This document shows, one piece after another, positions 40,577 through 50,342 of a DNA stretch of 64,000 nucleotides (position 1 is its first letter; each line of letters begins with the position of its first letter). Position numbers and translations under genes: made by a program. Origin of the DNA: CADEDH01 sp039029735 (GTDB lineage: Bacteria > Actinomycetota > Acidimicrobiia > Acidimicrobiales > SZUA-35); assembly GCA_039029735.1 (NCBI GenBank), contig JBCCFL010000026.1, forward strand, positions 1 through 64,000, read 5' to 3'. Below the pieces are notes generated by a model. It saw nothing but the letters and a program-made list of their open reading frames with translations, made no database searches and had not been told where the DNA came from.

Positions 40577-41371
40577 CTAGTCATCGGGAACGACCTGCCC
40601 GGGCGCAACCGGCTCAGCCGGCACCGACGGTGCGAACCACTCGGCGAACACGGCGTTCCACTCAACGTCGCTCACCGGGGTGATCGAGCGGTCGCCAGGG
40701 CGATCCACCTTGAGCTCGTTGGCGATGAGGGTGACCCGGCCGGGGCCACCGTCGAGGTAGCGGGTGGCGAACGGGCGCTGATGCCAGTGATTGTCGAGGT
40801 CGCCGGCGAGCCGATCCGAGGCGGACGCGAAGTCGTCCATCGTGAGGGCCACCCGACGGAACCGGTACTGGGCCACCGGTACCCCCTCCTCGTCGTGGCG
40901 GGTGAGGGTGGTGCCCTCGGCGCTCGCGATGAACTCGAACGGTGCCGTGCCCCCGTCTTGGGGGCCGCCGGTGTTCAGCTCCAGCGGGCGGCAGTAGCTG
41001 TCGCCGAACCCCACGTCGACGAGGTATGGCTGATCGAGCATGACCTCGAGGCACAGGTGGTCGACCAGCTTCGTCGGGCCCCCGAGCAGCACGGCCGCCC
41101 CGAGACGCATCACTGGGAACCCGAGAGCGCCGAGCAGCTCGGCGAAGGCGCCGTTGAGCTCGAAACACCAGCCGCCGCGGCGCCGCTCCACGATCTTGGC
41201 GATCGACTCGAACGGGTCGACCGACACCGCCCGGCCGGCGTACACGTCGAGGTTGTCGAACGGCACCGAGGCGAGGTGCGCCCGCATCAGGCGCTCCAGG
41301 CCATCACGGTCCACCGATGGTGCATGGCTTAGGCCGATGCGGTCGAGGTAGCGGTCGACGTCGATCTCCAC
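40577..41371 (-). CDS. nat: Arylamine N-acetyltransferase
   Basis: This 264-residue enzyme of the NAT family transfers acetyl (or, in actinobacteria, propionyl) groups from CoA to arylamines and hydrazines. The cysteine-protease-like triad is visible: Cys in RRGGWCFELNGAF, His in LVDHLCLEV and Asp in LVDVGFGDSY. Its length and N-terminal YLDRIGL, SVPFDNLDVY pattern are normal for bacterial NATs. GTG 41371 is the start. It converges on the response regulator with only three bases between stops and is divergent from the oxoprolinase. Confidence 0.9.
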   Translation of the reverse strand: MEIDVDRYLDRIGLSHAPSVDRDGLERLMRAHLASVPFDNLDVYAGRAVSVDPFESIAKIVERRRGGWCFELNGAFAELLGALGFPVMRLGAAVLLGGPTKLVDHLCLEVMLDQPYLVDVGFGDSYCRPLELNTGGPQDGGTAPFEFIASAEGTTLTRHDEEGVPVAQYRFRRVALTMDDFASASDRLAGDLDNHWHQRPFATRYLDGGPGRVTLIANELKVDRPGDRSITPVSDVEWNAVFAEWFAPSVPAEPVAPGQVVPDD

Positions 41372-41396
41372 CGCCTGGTTGTAGCACGGTGGTCCG

Positions 41397-44300
41397 GTGT
41401 TGGGCTGCGGGGGCCTGGCAGATCAGCAGCCAACGGGCGACAATCGGTCCATCGAACCTCGACCTGACGACACCGACGACGCAACCGCCCGCCGCACCGG
41501 CTCCGGCTGGGAGTTCTGGATCGATCGCGGTGGCACCTTCACCGACATCGTGGCCCGGCGGCCCGACGGCAGCCTCACCACGCACAAGCTGCTGTCGGAG
41601 AACCCCCGCCAGTACCGTGACGCCGCCGTGGCCGGTATTCGGCACCTGCTCGGGCTCGACCCCGACGATCCGATCCCGCCGGGCTCGTTCCACGGCGTGA
41701 AGATGGGCACCACGGTCGCCACCAACGCGTTGTTGGAGCGCGAGGGTGCGCCGACCGTGCTTGTGACCACCCGAGGCTTCCGTGACGCACTGCGGATCGG
41801 GTACCAGGCCCGGCCGCGCTTGTTCGACCTCGACATCGTGCTCGCGGAGATGCTGTACACCGAGGTGCTCGAGGTGGACGAGCGGGTGGAGGCCGACGGC
41901 ACGGTGGCCCGGCCCCTCGATATGGACGACGCCCGCGCCCAGCTCGTGGCGGCCAAGGCGGCCGGCTTCGACGCGGTGGCGATCGTGTTGATGCACGGCT
42001 ACCGCCACCACGATCACGAGGCCCAGCTGGCCCAGCTCGCCACCGAGGTCGGGTTCGGCCAGATCTCGGTGTCGCACCGGGTGAGCCCCCTCATGAAGCT
42101 CGTCTCGCGTGGTGACACCACCGTGGTCGATGCCTACCTGTCACCGGTACTGCGCCGCTACGTGGACCAGGTGGCCAACCAGCTCGCCCCCACCGACGCT
42201 GCCGCCCCAGAGGCCGGGTCGCTGATGTTCATGCAATCGAACGGCGGGCTCACCGAGGCTGGTCACTTCCAGGGCAAGGACGCGCTCCTGTCGGGCCCAG
42301 CCGGAGGCGTGGTGGGCATGGTGGCCACCGCGGAGGCCGCCGGGTTCGACAAGCTCATCGGCTTCGACATGGGCGGCACGTCCACCGATGTGTCGCACTA
42401 CGCGGGAGAGCTCGAACGGACCTACGAGACCGAGGTGGCCGGCGTCCGGGTGCGGGCCCCGATGATGCTGATCCACACCGTGGCCGCCGGGGGCGGCTCG
42501 ATCTGCCACTTCGACGGGGCACGGATGCGGGTGGGCCCCGACTCGGCGGGCGCCGATCCGGGGCCGCGGGCCTACGGCAATGATGGTCCGCTGGCCATCA
42601 CCGACTGTCAGGTGGCGCTCGGCCGGCTGCGGCCGGAGCACTTCCCGGCCGTGTTCGGCCCTGGGGCCGACGAACCGCTGGCCGCAGCTGTCGTCCGGGC
42701 CAGCTTCGCCGAACTGGCCGACGATGTGTCGGCTGCGACAGGCACGGCGACCACGGCCGAGGCGGTGGCTGAGGGATTCCTCACGATCGCGATCGACAAC
42801 ATGGCCAACGCCATCAAGAAGATCTCGGTGCAGCGAGGCCACGACGTTGGCGACTACACCCTCGTCTGCTTCGGGGGTGCCGGTGGCCAGCACGCGTGTG
42901 GTGTTGCCGACCAGCTCGGCATGGAGCGGGTGCTGATCCACCCCTACGCCGGTGTGCTCTCGGCGCTGGGCATCGGCCTCGCCGATGTGCGCGTGGTGCG
43001 CGACGAGGCCGTCGAGCTCCCCCTCGACGACGGTGGGGCGCTGGCCTCGGTGGATGCCCTCTTCGAGAAACTTGCGAGCGAGGCGGTGGGCACGCTGCGA
43101 GCCCAGGTGGACGACAGCCGTATCGGCACCGAGCGCCGGCTCGCGCTGCGTTATCAGGGCAGCGACACGGCCCTGCATGTCCCGGCCGAGCCGGCGGCCG
43201 GGCTCCGCGCCCGGTTCGAGGATCTCCATCGAGCCCGGTTCGGGTTCGTGTCCGACAAGGCGATCGTGATCGAGTCGGCCCAGGTCGAGGCGATCGGGCG
43301 TTCGGTGGCCACCGCAACCACCACCGCTGAGGCGGGCACGTCGACCGCACCCGATCCGCTGGCCCGGCACCGCACCTGGTTCGCTGGCACCGAGCACGAC
43401 ACGCCGTTCTTCGACCGCGACCACCTGGCCGTCGGGGCAACGATCAGCGGCCCAGCCGTGATCGTGGAGGCGACCGCCACCACCGTGGTGGAACCCGGGT
43501 GGTCGGCGAGCGTCGACGAGCACGGCAACCTCGTGTTGGCCCGCACCACGCCGCGGCCCATCCAGGCGGCGCTCGGCACCGAGGACGCCGATCCGATCCA
43601 ACTCGAGATCTTCAACAACCTGTTCATGAACGTGGCCGAGCAGATGGGCGTGGTGCTGGAGAACACCGCGTCTTCGGTGAACATCAAGGAGCGTCTCGAC
43701 TTCTCCTGTGCCATCTTCGATCCCGCCGGCGAGCTGGTGGCGAACGCCCCTCACATGCCCGTGCATCTCGGATCGATGAGCGAGTCGATCAAGTCGGTGA
43801 TCTCCCACCATCGAACCGAGGGCGACACCGGCGACGGCACCTCCATGCGCCCCGGTGACATCTATGTGCTCAACGCGCCCTACAACGGCGGCACCCATCT
43901 GCCCGACATCACCGTGATCAAGCCGGTGTTCGACGAGGGGCGCATAATCTTCTACGTTGCGTCGCGGGGGCACCACGCCGACGTGGGCGGCATGACGCCG
44001 GGCTCGTCGCCGGCCGACTCCACATCGGTCGAGCAGGAGGGTGTGCTGCTCGACAACGACCTGCTCGTTGCCGAAGGCGTGTTCCTCGAGCGCGAGATCC
44101 ACACGCTGCTCACATCGGGCCCCTATCCGGCCCGCAATCCCGAGCAGAACATCGCCGATCTGAAAGCCCAGGTGGCGGCGTGTGAGAAGGGGGCCACTGA
44201 GTTGGCCAGGGTGATCGACCACTACGGGCTCGGCGTGGTTCACGCCTACATGACGCACGTGCGCGACAACGCCGAAGCGTCGGTGCGGCGGCTGATCGGC

Positions 44301-45137
44301 ACGCTGAACGACGGGGCGTTCACCTATCGCATGGACGATGGCTTCGAGGTGTCGGTCGCCATCACCGTCGACCGCGAGGCCGGCCGAGCGACGGTCGACT
44401 TCACTGGAACGAGTGGCCCACATCCTGGCAACTTCAATGCCCCCGAGGCGGTGTGCCGGGCGGCGGTGCTCTACGTGTTCCGCTGCCTCGTCGAGGACGA
44501 CATCCCGCTCAACGCGGGCTGTCTCGTTCCGCTCGACGTGGTGATTCCGTCGCCGAGCCTGATCAGCCCGGTGCCGCCATCGGCGGTGATCGCCGGCAAC
44601 GTGGAAACGTCGCAGTTGATCGTCGACACCCTGTTCGGCGCTCTCGCCACGATGGCCGCGGCCCAGGGCACGATGAACAACGTGATCTGGGGCAACGACC
44701 GCCACCAGTACTACGAGACGATCGCGGGCGGGGCGGGAGCCACCCCCCGGGCCGATGGCTGCGACGCTGTGCACACCCACATGACCAACTCACGCCTGAC
44801 CGACCCGGAGGTGCTGGAGTGGCGCCACCCGGTGCATCTGGAGTCGTTCGTGGTGCGCCACGGCTCCGGCGGCGCCGGCCGCAACCGGGGCGGGAGCGGC
44901 ACGGTACGGCGGGTTCGCTTCGACCAGGCGATGAGCGTGAACCTGCTCACCTCACGGCGGGTGGAACCGCCCTACGGCATGGCGGGAGGTGAACCGGGAG
45001 CGACAGGCCGCAACCGCCTGTTCCGGCTCGATGGCACCATTGTGGAGCTGGCCGGCGTGGACTCGTGCGAGGTCGAGCCCGGTGATGTGCTGGAGATCGC
45101 CACCCCCGGAGGCGGCGGCTACGGGGCGCCCACCTAG
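41397..45137 (+). CDS. Fused HyuA-HyuB 5-oxoprolinase/hydantoinase-family enzyme
   Basis: This 1246-residue protein joins the hydantoinase A/oxoprolinase half (about 35-700) and the hydantoinase B half (about 715-1240), as in eukaryotic-type ATP-dependent 5-oxoprolinase. HyuA motifs are IDRGGTFTDIVAR, MGTTVATNALLER and GFDMGGTSTDVSHYAG (actin-like ATPase). HyuB motifs are LEIFNNLFMNVAEQMG, ENTASSVNIKERLDFSCA and MPVHLGSMSESIKSV. The likely reaction is ATP-driven opening of 5-oxoproline to glutamate or of a related cyclic amide. GTG 41397 is the only plausible start; it lies 25 bases from the divergent NAT start, and I see no good ribosome site. Confidence 0.9.
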   Translation: MLGCGGLADQQPTGDNRSIEPRPDDTDDATARRTGSGWEFWIDRGGTFTDIVARRPDGSLTTHKLLSENPRQYRDAAVAGIRHLLGLDPDDPIPPGSFHGVKMGTTVATNALLEREGAPTVLVTTRGFRDALRIGYQARPRLFDLDIVLAEMLYTEVLEVDERVEADGTVARPLDMDDARAQLVAAKAAGFDAVAIVLMHGYRHHDHEAQLAQLATEVGFGQISVSHRVSPLMKLVSRGDTTVVDAYLSPVLRRYVDQVANQLAPTDAAAPEAGSLMFMQSNGGLTEAGHFQGKDALLSGPAGGVVGMVATAEAAGFDKLIGFDMGGTSTDVSHYAGELERTYETEVAGVRVRAPMMLIHTVAAGGGSICHFDGARMRVGPDSAGADPGPRAYGNDGPLAITDCQVALGRLRPEHFPAVFGPGADEPLAAAVVRASFAELADDVSAATGTATTAEAVAEGFLTIAIDNMANAIKKISVQRGHDVGDYTLVCFGGAGGQHACGVADQLGMERVLIHPYAGVLSALGIGLADVRVVRDEAVELPLDDGGALASVDALFEKLASEAVGTLRAQVDDSRIGTERRLALRYQGSDTALHVPAEPAAGLRARFEDLHRARFGFVSDKAIVIESAQVEAIGRSVATATTTAEAGTSTAPDPLARHRTWFAGTEHDTPFFDRDHLAVGATISGPAVIVEATATTVVEPGWSASVDEHGNLVLARTTPRPIQAALGTEDADPIQLEIFNNLFMNVAEQMGVVLENTASSVNIKERLDFSCAIFDPAGELVANAPHMPVHLGSMSESIKSVISHHRTEGDTGDGTSMRPGDIYVLNAPYNGGTHLPDITVIKPVFDEGRIIFYVASRGHHADVGGMTPGSSPADSTSVEQEGVLLDNDLLVAEGVFLEREIHTLLTSGPYPARNPEQNIADLKAQVAACEKGATELARVIDHYGLGVVHAYMTHVRDNAEASVRRLIGTLNDGAFTYRMDDGFEVSVAITVDREAGRATVDFTGTSGPHPGNFNAPEAVCRAAVLYVFRCLVEDDIPLNAGCLVPLDVVIPSPSLISPVPPSAVIAGNVETSQLIVDTLFGALATMAAAQGTMNNVIWGNDRHQYYETIAGGAGATPRADGCDAVHTHMTNSRLTDPEVLEWRHPVHLESFVVRHGSGGAGRNRGGSGTVRRVRFDQAMSVNLLTSRRVEPPYGMAGGEPGATGRNRLFRLDGTIVELAGVDSCEVEPGDVLEIATPGGGGYGAPT

Positions 45138-45149
45138 GTGGTCGCCACG

Positions 45150-48100
45150 TCATGGCGCCCAGGGGAACGCGGCGCCGGCAGGGCCGTCGGTGGAGCCGAT
45201 CATGTGCGTCGCGGCGTCGGCTGGAACTGCCTGACTGATGCCGGCGAGCGCACCGATCGACGGTGAGAGACGGTAGTCGCCGGCTGCGGTGTCGACGAAG
45301 GCCGAGTAGGGGTCGACATCACGCCACACCTCGTCGTTGGCGCCCTTGTTGGCCGCTGCGACGAACGCCTCCACCGTGTGATAGTTGACGTCGCCGTCCC
45401 ACTGATACCGCTCACGCCCTGCGATCTCGAGGAACGTGGTGGCGCTGGCGTTCCGGTCGTAGACGTCGATGCGCGCCGACGGGAGATGGTGATCGCCACC
45501 GCCGCTGCGCCACGTGACCGGGTCGATGATGGGTGTCTCGGTGCCCGACGGCTCGACGAAGAGATTGCCTTCGATGTTCACATCGGCGGTGTCTTCGATG
45601 TTCCCGTTGGGCTCCCCTGGGCGCCGCTGCCCGTCCCCGGCTCGTGAGTCGATGTCGCTCGGGATGCGGAGCTGCGTTCCGTTGCCGGCGAAGGTGTTGC
45701 GCACGATGTCGACGCGCTGGCTGCCCGACACCTGGATCCCGGCCAGGGTGTTGTCGACGAACAGATTCGATGCGATGACGGCATCCTCCGACACCTCGTA
45801 GTACACGCCGTACTTGGTGTTGCCGTCGATGTAGTTGCCGACCACCGCAACGTTCTCGCACCACAGATCACACCACAGGCCGGTGGCGTGGTTGTCGACG
45901 AAGCGGTTGTAGCGGAAGACGCTCTCGTCGGTGGCGCTCGCGCCGGCCGGGCTGTTGGCCGTGTCGCCCGAGACCTTGACGCCCGCCAGGATCGAGCGGG
46001 CATCGGTCAGCAGCGGATGCACGTTGTCGTCGAACCGGGAGAACTCCACGGTGAGGTTCAGCGCCTGGTTCGAGTTGATCGCCTTGCCAACGTTGTCGGC
46101 CACGGTCACGTGGTTGAACGTGATGTCGGCCACGTACTGCAGCTGGATCGCGTTGAACGCCGAATGGGTCACCGTCACCTCGCTGATGGTGACGTTCTCC
46201 ACGCGGTCGGCGCTGTTTCCCGCCAGGGCCACCACTGCGAAACCTTCGCTGGCCGAGGTCACCGGCGATTGCTGGTTCCCGATGTACTGCACTGGTGGCG
46301 AGTAGCCGCGGAACTCGAGCCCGGTGAGCGCGGAGCCATCGGCGCTGTAACCGAAGCGGATGGCCTCCTCGGTGTCGGTGACTTCCAGGTGATCAGTGGC
46401 GGCCCACGCAGCCGTGGACAGGTGCACGTAGATCTTCTTGTCGTACGGGTTGTAGGTGAAGGTGCCGGCGTCGGTCGGCGTGTTGCGCTGGGCCGTGTCG
46501 TGCCAGCGAACCTGGGTGAGCTGGTGCCATACCCCGTTGGTGTCCACCCGGAATACCTGCTCGGGGAGCAACGCAGCCCGAGCCTCACTGCTTCCTGCGC
46601 TGTCGATGAGCGCCTCGTAGTGGAGGGTGTTCTCGTTGAGGAAGTCCGCCCCCGACTCGAGATGGGTACCAACGGTGTAGAGCGGGCTGGGAGCCGAACC
46701 GGCGAAGATGCCGACCGAGCGGATGGCGCCGCTGCCACCGAGGTCGCCGAGGCCGACCTCGGTGGTGCCGAGGAAGAGAGGCGACGCTCCCTGCTGGGCT
46801 CGGATCTCGACGGTCTTGTACACGTCGCCGATCGCGCCGCGGTACACGCCGTCGGGCACGAGAATGGTGGAGCCAGCCGGTGCGCTACTGATAGCGGCCG
46901 CCACGCCCGCCGCTCCGTTCGCCGGATCGACGACGTACACGTTGGCCCCCGCCGGATCCTGCCCGCCGAAGCTCGGCCTGGCGCCGGCCTGGTCGCGGGC
47001 CCGGCGTGGATCCCAGGCGTTGGGATCACCGGCGGCGTCGGTGGTTGCGGTCGCCGTGCCGTAGTCGGTGATGACGGCCGGGCTCGCGCCCTGCACCGCA
47101 CGAACCCCGAACTCGTAGCTGGTGTCGGCCGTCAGACCATCGATCGTGGCCGAGGTGCCAGACACCACGCCCAGCCCGGAGTCGGTCCAGGCCGAGGTTC
47201 CTGGCTCCCGATAGGCGATCTCGAACCCGCTCAACGGGGCCCCCGCCAGGGAGACATAGCTCCAGGTGAGCCCCGCCGAGGCGGCGGTCACGGTGGTGGC
47301 GGCAACCCCGTAGGGCTGCCATGGGGCGAAGTCGGCGCTTGCTGGGTTCACGCAGACGCCGTCGGTGTCACACACCGACACCGACACCGCCTGCACCCCA
47401 TCGGCCCACCCCAACGGGGTCGCGAAGACCACCTCCACCGGCTCTGCCAGAGCTGATGACGACACGGTGGTGCTCACCACATCAGTGCCAACGGCAACGC
47501 GATAGCTGCGATCCCCGATCGTGCCTGCGTCGGTGACGAGCACCTGGATCCGTTCGCCACCGAACACCGAGACCGATTCGATCACTGGCGTGCCAGGGAT
47601 GAAGGCCGCCTCGGTCGTGGCGGTTGCAATGCCGTAGTCAGTGGTGACCGTCGGGTTCGTGGCCTGAACGGCACGGACCCCGAACTCGTAGGCGGTGTCA
47701 CCAGCCAACCCCACCACCGTGGCTGAGGTGCCGACGACCGTGCCCAGCCCCGAATCGGTCCAGGCCGAGGTTCCTGGCTCCCGATAGGCGATCTCGAACC
47801 CGTTCAACGGGGCCCCCGCCAAGGAGACATGGTTCCAGTCCAACTCGACCGAATCCGATGTCACCTCACCAGCAGTGACCCCGTAGGGCTGCCACGGTGC
47901 GAAGTCGACGCTCGCCGCGTTCACGCACCCGCCATCGGCGCCGCACACCGACACTGACTGCACCCCATCGGCCCACCCCAACGGGTTGGCGAACACCACC
48001 TCTACTGGCCCCGCCGGAGCCGACGCCGCCGCCGGCATGGTCACCACCGAACCGCCGGCGACGAGCCGATAGCTGCGCTCTCCGACCGTGCCAGCGTCGC

Positions 48101-48929
48101 TGAACGACACCTCCACCCGCTGGCCGCCGAACACCGACACCGACTCGATCACGGGAGTGCCGAACGCCGCCGGACTCGCCGCAACGCTCGACGATGTGGT
48201 CACCAGCGGCTCGGAGCCGTGGTTGGCCGTGACGGTGAAGGTGTGGGGCTCGACCGAGAGCCCACCAACGGTGATCTGCGTGGCGCCGGCCGGCACGTCG
48301 ACAGATCCGGAGCCGCTGGCCGAGTTGTAGTTCACCGTGTAGGCCGGCGTCGGACCATACGCCGGCGCACTCCACGCCAGCTCCACACCGCCGGACACGG
48401 GGGTGGCGGTCACTGGGCCGATCGGCGCAATGAGCTCGGTTCTCGTTGGCTCGATGTCAGAACAGTCCGTCGGCGTGGCGTTCGATGGGTGGAGGCACTC
48501 CTGGCCCCACGTCGGCCGGGCCCTGATCCCGATCCAGCGGGCACCGGCCACGCTGCCAGGAAACTGCAGAGTGGTTTCGTAGTCGGCGTCGGCCTGGGCC
48601 GAGGGAGAAACGCTCGTGCCCGGCACGTTCTTCTGGGTGGCGAGACCGGCGGGAACATCGCTGGGCCGGACCCAATCCCAGGTGGCGCCATCGTGGTACC
48701 AAACCTCATATGCGACCGGTGAGGTGACGTCGGGCGACGGGTCAAAGTGCAGCGTGGCGAGTTGGCCGTTTTCGGACACTTCAACGAGGTGAACCTCGAC
48801 CGCATCGGAGGTACCGATCGCGATCGCAGGAACACCGAGCAGCACACCCACCAGGCCAAGGGGCCCCAGGACCAGCATCAGTTTCCTGCGCGCCGACAAC
48901 CGCCGTATTTCCGCCACCGAGCGCGCCAT
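45150..48929 (-). CDS. Large exported protein: FN3-type repeats plus right-handed beta-helix
   Basis: This 1259-residue surface or secreted protein has an N-terminal basic stretch and hydrophobic helix (LMLVLGPLGLVGVLLGVPAIA) that act as signal. Fibronectin-III-like domains follow up to about residue 630, including two 189-residue units that are near duplicates. The C-terminal 600 or so residues form a parallel beta-helix of the NosD/pectate-lyase-like type (VDPANGAAGVAAAI, then repeats such as NVTISEVTVTHS, NVAVVGNYIDGN and AVIASNLFVDN). There is no sortase signal. Carbohydrate binding or breakdown is the usual role of such proteins, but I see no catalytic residues that settle it. AGAGG precedes the ATG. 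Confidence 0.8.
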   Translation of the reverse strand: MARSVAEIRRLSARRKLMLVLGPLGLVGVLLGVPAIAIGTSDAVEVHLVEVSENGQLATLHFDPSPDVTSPVAYEVWYHDGATWDWVRPSDVPAGLATQKNVPGTSVSPSAQADADYETTLQFPGSVAGARWIGIRARPTWGQECLHPSNATPTDCSDIEPTRTELIAPIGPVTATPVSGGVELAWSAPAYGPTPAYTVNYNSASGSGSVDVPAGATQITVGGLSVEPHTFTVTANHGSEPLVTTSSSVAASPAAFGTPVIESVSVFGGQRVEVSFSDAGTVGERSYRLVAGGSVVTMPAAASAPAGPVEVVFANPLGWADGVQSVSVCGADGGCVNAASVDFAPWQPYGVTAGEVTSDSVELDWNHVSLAGAPLNGFEIAYREPGTSAWTDSGLGTVVGTSATVVGLAGDTAYEFGVRAVQATNPTVTTDYGIATATTEAAFIPGTPVIESVSVFGGERIQVLVTDAGTIGDRSYRVAVGTDVVSTTVSSSALAEPVEVVFATPLGWADGVQAVSVSVCDTDGVCVNPASADFAPWQPYGVAATTVTAASAGLTWSYVSLAGAPLSGFEIAYREPGTSAWTDSGLGVVSGTSATIDGLTADTSYEFGVRAVQGASPAVITDYGTATATTDAAGDPNAWDPRRARDQAGARPSFGGQDPAGANVYVVDPANGAAGVAAAISSAPAGSTILVPDGVYRGAIGDVYKTVEIRAQQGASPLFLGTTEVGLGDLGGSGAIRSVGIFAGSAPSPLYTVGTHLESGADFLNENTLHYEALIDSAGSSEARAALLPEQVFRVDTNGVWHQLTQVRWHDTAQRNTPTDAGTFTYNPYDKKIYVHLSTAAWAATDHLEVTDTEEAIRFGYSADGSALTGLEFRGYSPPVQYIGNQQSPVTSASEGFAVVALAGNSADRVENVTISEVTVTHSAFNAIQLQYVADITFNHVTVADNVGKAINSNQALNLTVEFSRFDDNVHPLLTDARSILAGVKVSGDTANSPAGASATDESVFRYNRFVDNHATGLWCDLWCENVAVVGNYIDGNTKYGVYYEVSEDAVIASNLFVDNTLAGIQVSGSQRVDIVRNTFAGNGTQLRIPSDIDSRAGDGQRRPGEPNGNIEDTADVNIEGNLFVEPSGTETPIIDPVTWRSGGGDHHLPSARIDVYDRNASATTFLEIAGRERYQWDGDVNYHTVEAFVAAANKGANDEVWRDVDPYSAFVDTAAGDYRLSPSIGALAGISQAVPADAATHMIGSTDGPAGAAFPWAP
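47030..48161 (-). repeat. Two tandem 567-bp coding repeats in the FN3/beta-helix gene
   Basis: Unit 1 (48161 down to 47595) and unit 2 (47594 down to about 47030) each encode GTPVIESVSVFGG..., DFAPWQPYG, SLAGAPL.GFEIAYREPGTS and TDYG.ATATT. The second half of each unit is nearly identical at DNA level (for example around 47180 and 47760), indicating a recent duplication or gene conversion. Confidence 0.85.
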
Positions 48930-49231
48930 TTTTGAACCTCTTTGAACCGCTTGCCAGACCTGCCCATCGCCGTGATATCACGCCCGCCAGGCACCCGCAA
49001 GCAGCCGTCAGCGGCCCCGTTCAGGCTGCTCGGCCGCCGCAGCGAGCGAGCGGATGAGTTGCTCTCTGTTGCTCGCCACAGCATCGAGTATCCAATCAGG
49101 TGCTGAGCCAGCAGTGTGCTCCGTTCCCCAGACCATCAGATCCACGATCACGGGGATGAGGGCGATCGCGGGAGCGAACGTGGACGCAGCTGGATCCGCA
49201 GCTCTTCGGCGAGACCTTCCCCACTACCTTC
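48930..49231. other. Gap of about 300 bases, no clear gene
   Basis: The segment nearest 48929 has two copies of GGTTCAAA around the ribosome site of the large exported protein. The rest shows open frames but no convincing start. The frame entering the small membrane ORF at 49232 is open from 49160. Confidence 0.5.
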
Positions 49232-49534
49232 GTGTTCCTGCTTCCAGCGGTCGCCCTCACCTTGCCGCTGGCCCTCTACGGCGTCTGGACCTCACGTGGG
49301 GACAGCCAGCCCGGAACGATCGCCCGGCGACGGTGGACTGCAGCCCTGGGCGGCTTGATCGTGTCGCTACTCGTGACGGTGGTCTACCACGGGCCGGCCA
49401 ATCTCCGGTTGTGGCAGGACGACCTGCGGTGTTCAGAGCTGTCGCCACAGCAGACACCGAGCAGCCCAACCTCCAGCGTGTGTGACCTCGCGACCGCCAG
49501 TCATCGGCGCTCGCAGCCTGCGCTCAATCAGTGA
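49232..49534 (+). CDS. Possible small membrane protein, start uncertain
   Basis: This 100-residue frame encodes two clear transmembrane helices (FLLPAVALTLPLALYGVW and ALGGLIVSLLVTVVYHG) and a Ser/Gln-rich tail. GTG 49232 falls at the edge of the first helix, while the open frame upstream (back to 49160) reads plausibly as WTQLDPQLFGETFPTTF. The real start may therefore be earlier at a non-standard codon, or the 5' end may be damaged. The tail overlaps the convergent gene by 11 bases. Confidence 0.5.
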   Translation: MFLLPAVALTLPLALYGVWTSRGDSQPGTIARRRWTAALGGLIVSLLVTVVYHGPANLRLWQDDLRCSELSPQQTPSSPTSSVCDLATASHRRSQPALNQ

Positions 49535-50342
49535 ACCCGGCGGCAGCGAGGGTGGCCAGCACCTCGGCGCCAACGCTCGGATCCCAGGCAGTGCGAGCGG
49601 CGAAGGTGGTGGACGCCAGCCACGCCTCCACCGTGTCGGTGCCAAGCTGGAAACGCTGCGCGATCTCGTCGACCACGCCGGCGCGGCCGTGGAGCTGCTG
49701 CGCCTCCGCCACCACGGCGTCGATGACGGCGCCGACTTCACTGGTGCGGGCGGCGAGCACCTCGTTGCGTACGGCGATCACGAACGACGGCCAGGGGGTC
49801 TCCTCCACGCCGAGCTGCACGAACTCACCGCCACGCACCAACGGCCGGGTCATGTACTGATCCCACAGGAAGGTGCTGGCCCGACCATCGGCGAAGGCCT
49901 CGCGGGCGCCGTCGAGGCCACCGGTGATCACGAACTGAGAGTCGTCGAGCTCCCAACCGTTGCGCTGTGCCTGGACGAACGCCATCAGGTGGGACCCGGA
50001 CCGGCGACGTGAGATCGCCACTGGACGCCCTTCGAGATCAGCTTCGGCGCTGAGCCCGGCCCCCGCCGGGGCGAAGACGCCCCACTGCAATGGCGAGGCG
50101 ACGTACACCTGCAGGATCGTGACCGGCAGCCCACCGGCGATTGCCGCCACCGTTCCCTCGGTGAGGATGCTCACCAGGTCGAGCGTGCTGCCGGCAAGTG
50201 CCTCCAGCATCTGGCCGGTGCCGCCGGGCTGGTCGGTCCAGATGGTTGGTGTCTCGGCAAGCGCAGCGCCCTCACGAGCCAGGTGCCACGGCAGGTTCAC
50301 GTGCTCGGGTACACCCCCGAGACGAAGCGGTACCTCGCTCAT
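49524..50342 (-). CDS. Solute-binding-fold protein without signal peptide
   Basis: This is a 272-residue protein of the periplasmic-binding-protein type II fold, close to the PhnD/SsuA/NMT1 group. It has an N-terminal LRLGGVPEHVNLPWHLAREG, GGTGQMLEALAGSTLDLVSIL and a central SRRRSGSHLMAFVQA loop. It lacks any signal peptide, so it is probably cytosolic, and no transporter genes adjoin it. Its start overlaps the stop of an enoyl-CoA hydratase gene by four bases, which implies a metabolic link. Cytosolic proteins of this fold can be enzymes or regulators. I cannot name a ligand. Confidence 0.7.
   Translation of the reverse strand: MSEVPLRLGGVPEHVNLPWHLAREGAALAETPTIWTDQPGGTGQMLEALAGSTLDLVSILTEGTVAAIAGGLPVTILQVYVASPLQWGVFAPAGAGLSAEADLEGRPVAISRRRSGSHLMAFVQAQRNGWELDDSQFVITGGLDGAREAFADGRASTFLWDQYMTRPLVRGGEFVQLGVEETPWPSFVIAVRNEVLAARTSEVGAVIDAVVAEAQQLHGRAGVVDEIAQRFQLGTDTVEAWLASTTFAARTAWDPSVGAEVLATLAAAGFTD

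Noticed and set aside
42141..44780. 879-residue minus-strand open frame opposite the oxoprolinase gene
   Set aside because: Arg/His/Gly-rich translation with no domain, while the plus strand encodes an intact, well-matched HyuA-HyuB protein.
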